Of a stretch of DNA of 64,000 nt, positions 62,501 through 64,000 are shown piece by piece. Within the stretch, counting starts at the first letter, position 1; the number at the start of each line of letters is the position of its first letter. Under the pieces are notes generated by a model, which worked only from the letters and a program-made list of their open reading frames with translations, was not told the DNA's origin and did no database searches. Source of the stretch: Castanea sativa (taxonomy: Eukaryota > Streptophyta > Magnoliopsida > Fagales > Fagaceae); contig NC_134013.1 in the NCBI RefSeq assembly GCF_040712315.1, forward strand, positions 48,334,501 to 48,398,500, read 5' to 3'. The position numbers were made by a program, and so were the translations under genes.

Positions 62501-63224
62501 TCCAATCAAGTGCACTTAACTGTCAGTGTAGTGTCATGGATGACACCTTTCAAAAGGAAGCGAAGTGGTTTGTGCTCAACATGGCTAGCCAAACTTGATC
62601 CTGAACAAAGTATGGCATAAATGAAACTACCAAAGTACATTTTGAGTTTAAGCAACCATGTATTACCTGTTAACATACTTTCTGTCATGAACAGGCATTT
62701 ATATTCCAGCATGGTTTCAGAAAGGTGCCCTTTCTCCTCCACCACCATCACTTCCACTAATTCTTATTGGACCTGGAACTGGTTGTGCACCCTTTCGTGG
62801 ATTCGTGGAGGAAAGAGCGATTCAAAATGAATCCAGTGCAACTGCTCCAGTTCTATTCTTCTTTGGTTGCCGAAATGAGGATGGTGACTTCCTATACAGA
62901 GATTTTTGGTTGTCGCATTCCCAAAATGGTGGGGTGCTTTCAGAAGCTAAAGGTGGAGGTTTATTTGTCGCTTTCTCAAGAGACCAGCCACAGAAGGTTT
63001 ATGTGCAGCATAAGGTGCAGGAAAACAGTCGGAAGATTTGGAATTTGCTGACTGTGGGGGCTGCCATCTACGTTGCAGGTTCATCTACAAAAATGCCCTC
63101 TGATGTATTGTTGGCCTTTGAGGATATCGTATCAAAGGAAGGTGGGCTTCCAAGGGAATCTGCTGTGAGGTGGCTTAGGACTCTGGAAAAGGCTGGCAGG
63201 TACCATGTTGAAGCTTGGTCTTGA
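23409..63224 (+). CDS. ATR3: NADPH-dependent diflavin oxidoreductase (ATR3/Tah18/NDOR1 family), 12 exons, 627 residues
   Basis: The exons are 23409-23549, 27211-27288, 27407-27511, 28168-28259, 35087-35271, 39958-40055, 41734-41808, 42118-42228, 58700-58831, 61982-62101, 62393-62609 and 62695-63224. All introns are GT-AG and the frame holds for 627 codons, close to the roughly 620 of plant relatives. Domains in order: an FMN flavodoxin domain ([13 protein letters not shown] near residue 10, [13 protein letters not shown] in exon 2, [15 protein letters not shown] in exon 3); an FAD domain (RAFS at 404-407, GLCSTWL at 438-444); an NADPH domain ([12 protein letters not shown] at 477-488, [11 protein letters not shown]-terminal EAWS). 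In this family electrons pass from NADPH through FAD and FMN to the Dre2/CIAPIN1 partner for cytosolic iron-sulfur cluster assembly, and the gene is essential in Arabidopsis. The oddity is length: 39.8 kb for 1,884 coding bases, from nested transposons in introns 1, 4, 5, 8 and 9. Confidence 0.96.
24640..25997 (+). mobile_element. 5'-truncated LINE in intron 1
   Basis: From about 24750 the + strand encodes the late part of LINE ORF2 ([22 protein letters not shown], then the RFW segment), and at 25340-25800 the zinc-binding tail ([20 protein letters not shown]). A frame break lies near 25200. The 3' end is the family's ATTACCTATCAAAA followed by an A-rich tail. The first 100 bases repeat a FPWKSI-like piece, so the 5' end may be a rearranged fusion. 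Confidence 0.85.
26010..26455 (+). mobile_element. Short LINE 3' end in intron 1
   Basis: It begins with [18 protein letters not shown], the end of the LINE zinc-binding domain, and ends at TTACTTAAAAAAAAA. It lies directly behind the previous LINE tail, in the same direction. It is strongly 5'-truncated. Confidence 0.75.
26456..27210. other. Rest of intron 1
   Basis: Ordinary AT-rich intron sequence up to the exon 2 acceptor. I see no gene or clear repeat. Confidence 0.5.
27211..27288 (+). CDS. ATR3: ATR3 exon 2 (residues 48-73)
   Basis: Acceptor TCTCAG; encodes [20 protein letters not shown] and the next six residues, an FMN-contacting loop. The donor is GTTGGT. Confidence 0.93.
27407..27511 (+). 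CDS. ATR3: ATR3 exon 3 (residues 74-108)
   Basis: Acceptor ATGTAG; includes [15 protein letters not shown], the third FMN-binding segment. The donor is GTAATA. Intron 2 before it is only 118 bp. Confidence 0.93.
28168..28259 (+). CDS. ATR3: ATR3 exon 4 (residues 109-139)
   Basis: Acceptor CTGCAG; encodes the end of the flavodoxin fold ([19 protein letters not shown]). It ends within a glycine codon completed by exon 5. The donor is GTATGT. Confidence 0.93.
28574..28612. repeat. GA microsatellite
   Basis: About 19 GA units directly at the left edge of the intron 4 gypsy element, where its first LTR bases (expected TGATGAGGAC) read AGAAGAGGAC. A second long GA tract is at 59500-59541 inside a LINE. 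Confidence 0.95.
28653..30041 (-). mobile_element. 5'-truncated LINE inside the 5' LTR
   Basis: The left edge is a T run followed by ATAAGTAATAAG, the reversed family 3' end. The - strand encodes [13 protein letters not shown] sequence at about 30.03 kb, then [17 protein letters not shown] (29.85 kb), the RFW-like region and the zinc-binding tail with [18 protein letters not shown] (29.1 kb). One frame break lies near 29535. Comparison with the 3' LTR shows about seven LTR bases lost at the right junction. Confidence 0.85.
30258..31231. mobile_element. hAT-type MITE inside the 5' LTR (974 bp)
   Basis: An exact 8-bp target duplication, CTTAGGTG, flanks it (30250-30257 and 31232-31239). The terminal inverted repeats are CTGTGTTGCACGG at the left and, reversed, CTATGTTGCACGG at the right. 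It has no transposase. It contains a 19-base C run at 30897-30915 and pyrimidine-rich sequence that looks like a captured plant leader. Confidence 0.92.
31371..31382 (+). promoter_or_regulatory. Primer-binding site of the gypsy element
   Basis: TGGTATTAGAGC lies 3 bases after the 5' LTR end. It differs by one base from TGGTATCAGAGC, the usual site complementary to initiator methionine tRNA. Confidence 0.8.
31383..32391 (+). other. Leader of the gypsy element
   Basis: Untranslated sequence between the primer-binding site and gag. No open frame of note; the small ORFs are chance. Confidence 0.5.
32392..34170 (+). pseudogene. gag fused to the integrase C-terminal tail and chromodomain (pol deleted)
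   Basis: The frame begins near 32392, has a stop at about 32527 and a frameshift near 32625, then is open at 32652-33788 for 378 codons. This holds the gag core ([20 protein letters not shown] and on), a zinc knuckle with C203, C206, H211 and C216, and a charged linker. Then comes sequence of the kind found after the integrase core ([17 protein letters not shown], then VGDYVMV at 357-363). A frameshift near 33780 leads to [10 protein letters not shown] and a chromodomain at 33985-34110 (CFLVRWKG, stop, [10 protein letters not shown]). So the protease-RT-RNase H-integrase core has been lost, with the join still in frame. No working pol is present. Confidence 0.85.
34171..34556 (+). repeat. 3' LTR of the intron 4 gypsy element (386 bp)
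   Basis: It starts TGATGAGGACAGC and ends CTGCATCA. It contains three repeats of the phrase GTGCTGATTCCTAAG-like words near 34410-34500, also present in the 5' LTR. It carries no insert and so shows the original LTR structure. Confidence 0.88.
34845..34945 (+). mobile_element. SINE-like fragment in intron 4
   Basis: The sequence GGGTTCAAGACTCATTGGG at about 34897 fits a tRNA-type B box and the following SINE body (GTGCATGTGTAACTTAC), and an A run follows. The A box is not clear. The same body is present reversed at 39283-39393. Confidence 0.55.
35087..35271 (+). CDS. ATR3: ATR3 exon 5 (residues 139-201)
   Basis: Begins with the last base of the split glycine, then [13 protein letters not shown]. 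Its second half is the variable linker between FMN and FAD domains. The donor is GTAACT, after the first base of the next codon. Confidence 0.92.
35880..36632 (+). mobile_element. 5'-truncated LINE in intron 5
   Basis: It encodes [18 protein letters not shown], then [20 protein letters not shown] and the zinc-binding tail ([18 protein letters not shown]). It ends ATTACTTATC plus poly(A). The flanks ATGTTTTACTAGCT and GTGTTTACTAACT may be a worn target duplication. It is closely related to the intron 9 LINE at 59387-60100. Confidence 0.85.
36633..37499. other. Intron 5 sequence with a TGG-rich stretch
   Basis: Between 36950 and 37200 the words GGTGG, TGGTTG and TTGATGG recur without a fixed period, giving a G-rich low-complexity patch. 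Nothing coding is seen. Confidence 0.5.
37500..37866 (+). mobile_element. LINE 3' end in intron 5
   Basis: It encodes [21 protein letters not shown], the last conserved part of the LINE ORF2, and ends TTATTACTTATCAAAAAG. Confidence 0.75.
38000..39235 (-). mobile_element. Decayed LINE fragments in intron 5
   Basis: The - strand at 38274-38041 gives [18 protein letters not shown] and [14 protein letters not shown] run at 38325-38339 looks like the tail of a second, adjacent copy. Further right, 38.7-39.2 kb read on the - strand resembles the zinc-binding tail and the RFW region, with many stops. It may be two overlapping insertions. Confidence 0.55.
39283..39393 (-). mobile_element. tRNA-derived SINE in intron 5
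   Basis: On the - strand it has TAGTTCAACTGGTA (A-box-like) and GGATTCAAGACCC (B-box-like), then the body TGCATGTGTAACTCACC and a T/A-rich tail at the left. It has the structure of a plant SINE. Confidence 0.65.
39958..40055 (+). CDS. ATR3: ATR3 exon 6 (residues 201-233)
   Basis: Acceptor TCTCAG; completes an aspartate codon and encodes [10 protein letters not shown], the start of the FAD domain. It ends in phase 0 before GTATTG. Confidence 0.9.
40506..41032. mobile_element. MITE in intron 6 (527 bp)
   Basis: The ends are inverted copies: GGGGAAATTACATAAAAG at the left and, reversed, GGGGAAAATTTACATAAAAA at the right. No clear target duplication. Possibly Mutator-like. Confidence 0.6.
41339..41680. 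repeat. Tandem duplication of about 171 bp in intron 6
   Basis: The block at 41339-41508 (GTTATTTTGTTCATAAG at its start) is repeated at 41509-41680 with an offset of 170-172 bases. Each copy ends in a TA microsatellite. The second copy ends about 50 bases before the exon 7 acceptor. Confidence 0.9.
41734..41808 (+). CDS. ATR3: ATR3 exon 7 (residues 234-258)
   Basis: Acceptor ATGTAG; encodes [13 protein letters not shown] of the FAD domain. The donor is GTAAGT. This exon is too short to show as an open frame alone; it is placed by phase and homology. Confidence 0.9.
42118..42228 (+). CDS. ATR3: ATR3 exon 8 (residues 259-295)
   Basis: Acceptor TTTCAG; encodes [14 protein letters not shown] and the following helix. 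The donor is GTAAGC. The 16.5-kb transposon-filled intron 8 follows. Confidence 0.93.
45981..46104. repeat. Perfect 62-bp tandem duplication in the LINE endonuclease
   Basis: Bases 45981-46042 and 46043-46104 are identical over all 62 positions. As 62 is not divisible by three, it shifts the endonuclease frame. The lack of any difference suggests a young event. Confidence 0.95.
46370..47286. mobile_element. hAT-type MITE inside the LINE (917 bp)
   Basis: The ends are CTATGAAGCACGG and, reversed, CTGGGATGCACGG. The flanks GCGGAACC (46362-46369) and GTGGAATC (47287-47294) match at six of eight positions; both differences are G/A transitions. The related LINE at 52.4 kb lacks this insert at the same place. 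The interior is rich in GGTGCGGGTGCGG and CGACCCGATTCGG words, with a T run at 47030. No transposase. Confidence 0.82.
47503..48560 (-). pseudogene. LINE ORF1, C-terminal part
   Basis: The - strand reads [25 protein letters not shown] at 47733-47660, which parallels [27 protein letters not shown] in the other LINE at 52.2 kb. An open frame at 48560-47854 gives a long hydrophilic linker with no domain I recognise. ORF1 proteins in this group bind RNA. A frame break separates the two parts, and a Helitron cuts ORF1 at 48560. Confidence 0.75.
48561..50519 (-). mobile_element. Non-autonomous Helitron inside the LINE (1,959 bp)
   Basis: On the - strand it starts A|TCTAATATAAATGAC at 50519 and ends with CTAG|T at 48561, the TC..CTRR termini and A/T insertion site of Helitrons. 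Nine bases before the CTAG is the hairpin CGTGCATCGCACG (5-bp stem). LINE sequence continues on both sides without a target duplication, as Helitrons make none. No Rep/helicase gene is present. It contains a SINE. Confidence 0.82.
49036..49202 (+). mobile_element. tRNA-derived SINE inside the Helitron
   Basis: An exact 12-bp target duplication, CCCTCCACCCTA, flanks it (49024-49035 and 49203-49214). It has an A-box-like TGGTGTGATGGTG, a B-box-like GGTTCAAGTCTC at about 49107, and poly(A) at 49183-49202. Confidence 0.85.
50520..50868 (-). pseudogene. LINE ORF1, upstream part
   Basis: The - strand reads [26 protein letters not shown] in one frame and [21 protein letters not shown] in another, as expected for an ORF1 with frameshifts. 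The LINE is truncated here at its target duplication, so the true ORF1 start is missing. Confidence 0.6.
50884..51299. other. Spacer between two head-to-head LINEs
   Basis: About 415 bases of ATR3 intron 8 without recognisable genes or repeats. Confidence 0.55.
51315..52457 (+). pseudogene. LINE ORF1
   Basis: Two open stretches in one frame (to 51824 and from 51846) are separated by in-frame TAG and TGA codons. The C-terminal part ([23 protein letters not shown]) is the section shared with the other LINE. The N-terminal RNA-binding domain is missing through truncation. It overlaps ORF2 by four bases, suggesting reinitiation. Confidence 0.75.
52454..56107 (+). pseudogene. LINE ORF2: endonuclease, reverse transcriptase, zinc-binding tail
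   Basis: The first 667 residues are open. Endonuclease residues are N9 (SWNVRG), E38 (QETK), D143 and N145 (GDFN) and SDH at 225-227. RT follows with [39 protein letters not shown] and [10 protein letters not shown] (639-648). A one-base frameshift near 54455 is followed by the catalytic FADD (54522-54533) in the next frame, and a second frameshift near 55150 leads to the frame ending at 56107. The zinc-binding tail is at 55.72-55.82 kb ([18 protein letters not shown]). A TAG at 55985 cuts off the last 40 residues. All catalytic residues survive, so damage is limited to two frameshifts and one stop. Confidence 0.9.
56198..56753. other. Intron 8 spacer after the long LINE
   Basis: AT-rich sequence with an A-rich tract at 56310-56345. 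No gene seen. Confidence 0.5.
56766..57216 (+). mobile_element. Short 5'-truncated LINE in intron 8
   Basis: A 12-bp target duplication TAATGAAAGATT lies at 56754-56765 and 57217-57228. The coding part is [20 protein letters not shown] and on to the end of ORF2. The 3' end is TTACTTATC and poly(A). Confidence 0.92.
57229..58699. other. End of intron 8, no feature recognised
   Basis: About 1.5 kb of AT-rich sequence with a GT run at 58364-58389. I see no element boundaries or coding signal up to the exon 9 acceptor. Confidence 0.5.
58700..58831 (+). CDS. ATR3: ATR3 exon 9 (residues 296-339)
   Basis: Acceptor CATAG; encodes the connecting helix region and [16 protein letters not shown]. The donor is GTAAGA. 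It has no stop and joins both neighbours in phase 0. Confidence 0.92.
59387..60100 (-). mobile_element. 5'-truncated LINE in intron 9
   Basis: The T run followed by GATAAGTAAGAAAG at the left is the reversed 3' end. The - strand encodes [36 protein letters not shown], and [22 protein letters not shown] microsatellite is in its 3' untranslated part (59500-59541). The 155-residue frame is open from start to stop. Confidence 0.88.
60389..60666. mobile_element. Possible MITE in intron 9
   Basis: TGCAAAAACAACCC at the left faces TGCAAAACACCCC when the right end is reversed. No target duplication is clear, so this is a tentative call. Confidence 0.4.
61030..61359 (+). mobile_element. Solo LTR in intron 9 (330 bp)
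   Basis: It starts TGATGCGAGAGC and ends CCTACATCA, with an exact 5-bp target duplication CTTGT at 61025-61029 and 61360-61364. It shares the layout and phrases of the intron 4 gypsy LTR (TAGTTTTCATTGATGTTATC versus TAGTTTTGGTATGTTGTTATC, and a similar end), so I infer a related gypsy family. Confidence 0.88.
61982..62101 (+). CDS. ATR3: ATR3 exon 10 (residues 340-379)
   Basis: Acceptor TTGCAG; encodes [20 protein letters not shown] and the EGRDDLY segment. The donor is the less usual GTGATG. Confidence 0.92.
62393..62609 (+). CDS. ATR3: ATR3 exon 11 (residues 380-452)
   Basis: Acceptor ATATAG; carries the FAD-binding RAFSISSS and GLCSTWL motifs. It ends after the first base of a serine codon, with donor GTATGG. 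Confidence 0.94.
62695..63224 (+). CDS. ATR3: ATR3 exon 12 (residues 452-627 and stop)
   Basis: Acceptor AACAG; the whole NADPH-binding domain is in this one exon: [51 protein letters not shown], and the C-terminal GRYHVEAWS before TGA. Confidence 0.96.
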
Positions 63225-63573
63225 TCCCTGCTTTAATTCTTCATGTTATGGGAAGACCAAACAACAGTTTTGCAGTTTGAGCGTTGTAGATTGAATATAG
63301 TCTATGAAACTCTAAATTGATTTATTTGACTAGTTTATACTCCGAGCAGTTTAGGTAGAGGAGATTGGGTCCTCAATACAGCATATGTAACAGCTGTATG
63401 ATATTGTACAATGGCGTAAATTGCTTCCATAAGTGTGAATTATATTTCCATTAATCATTATATTTCCATTAATCAGTGTGTTGTCAATAAAAAATAGAGA
63501 ATACTGAGGTCAAGTGTACCTTCGCATGTAACTTGGCTAGATAAACGTGAAGATTTAACTTAAATTATACTTT
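63225..63573 (+). terminator. 3' untranslated region and candidate polyadenylation signal of ATR3
   Basis: AATAAA at 63486-63491, about 262 bases after the stop codon, is the best match to a plant polyadenylation signal. The region is AT-rich. A short direct repeat (TATATTTCCATTAATCA) lies at 63447-63478. Confidence 0.5.
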
Positions 63574-63582
63574 TTTTCAATA

Positions 63583-63782
63583 GGATTTGGATTTGCTACA
63601 AACCAAGTTGCAGCAATTCCTGCAAAAATGCACACATGTCAATGCCTCAGATAGACACTTGTCTAAGCTTACATTTAAATGAATACTTCTATGTCAAGAT
63701 TGAATTTTTCACCAAATGGCCACTTGACATGTGTGCATTTTGCAGGAGTTGCTGCAACTTAGTTTGCAGCAAATCCTTGCGC
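63583..63782. mobile_element. Hairpin MITE, Mutator-like (200 bp)
   Basis: An exact 9-bp target duplication, TTTTCAATA, flanks it (63574-63582 and 63783-63791). The arms are long inverted repeats: GGATTTGCTACAAACCAAG at the left and, reversed, GGATTTGCTGCAAACTAAG at the right, extending through CTGCAAAAATGCACACATGTCA. A transcript would fold into a hairpin. Confidence 0.9.
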
Positions 63783-63872
63783 TTTTCAATATCCTAGTTA
63801 ATCTGCGGAGAAAACAATGTTTTATTTTTATTTTATCTTAGTGAAGTAGATTTTCATTTAGTACCCTAGGAA

Positions 63873-63895
63873 AATCTCTCTCTCTCTCTCTCTCT
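63873..63895. repeat. CT microsatellite
   Basis: About eleven CT units downstream of the gene. The remaining bases to 64000 hold nothing recognised. Confidence 0.85.
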
Positions 63896-64000
63896 AAATA
63901 CTAAACTGAACAAAAACTAGAAGGAATTAAGTAGAAATGAATATAATAATTGGTAGTGGCACTCTAAGCTTTTTTCTCAGTGTTGCATCTAAAGCTTATT

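Overview
The window is nuclear DNA of a flowering plant, probably a woody eudicot with a repeat-rich genome; I cannot fix the genus. The evidence is a single spliced housekeeping gene with GT-AG introns, surrounded and invaded by plant-type transposable elements (Tat-lineage and chromodomain Ty3/gypsy, Copia, L1-type LINEs, hAT, PIF/Harbinger-like, Mutator-like, Helitron and SINE).

The one clear host gene is on the + strand at 23409-63224. It encodes an NADPH-dependent diflavin oxidoreductase (ATR3 / Tah18 / NDOR1 family: FMN flavodoxin domain, FAD domain, NADPH domain). I could place all 12 exons. They join in frame to a 627-residue protein ending in a conserved-looking tail, so the gene appears intact. 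Its exons total only 1,884 nt, spread over 39.8 kb by inserted elements. Intron 8 alone is 16.5 kb.

Region by region. 1-15.8 kb is a decayed cluster of Tat-lineage Ty3/gypsy material on the - strand: three related LTRs (to 2219, 2902-4557, 10676-12442), a pol fragment with RT, double RNase H and integrase (12.4-15.8 kb) containing a roughly 692-bp tandem duplication, and between two of the LTRs an antisense cargo of plant-mobile-domain and related ORFs (6.6-10.4 kb). A solo Copia-type LTR sits in the first LTR. 15.8-21.9 kb is a 5'-truncated LINE interrupted by a 3.8-kb hAT transposon (GGATGATG target duplication) and a 583-bp GC-rich MITE. 22.0-23.0 kb is a PIF/Harbinger-like element carrying a GC-rich higher-order tandem repeat.

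Within the gene: intron 1 has two LINE tails. Intron 4 has a chromodomain gypsy element that kept gag and the integrase C-terminus but lost the rest of pol; a LINE and a hAT MITE lie in its 5' LTR. Intron 5 has LINE tails and a SINE. Intron 8 has two long LINEs head to head. The first, with a 15-bp target duplication, contains a hAT element and a Helitron, and the Helitron contains a SINE. The second is nearly complete, with only a few frame breaks. Intron 9 has another LINE tail, a MITE and a solo LTR. Downstream of the stop there is a short 3' region and a hairpin MITE with a 9-bp target duplication.

I saw no rRNA or tRNA gene, no CRISPR array and no bacterial-style operon. The most unusual items are the gag-integrase-tail element, the antisense plant-mobile-domain cargo between Tat LTRs, the three-frame-open tandem repeat, and the nested intron 8 structure.
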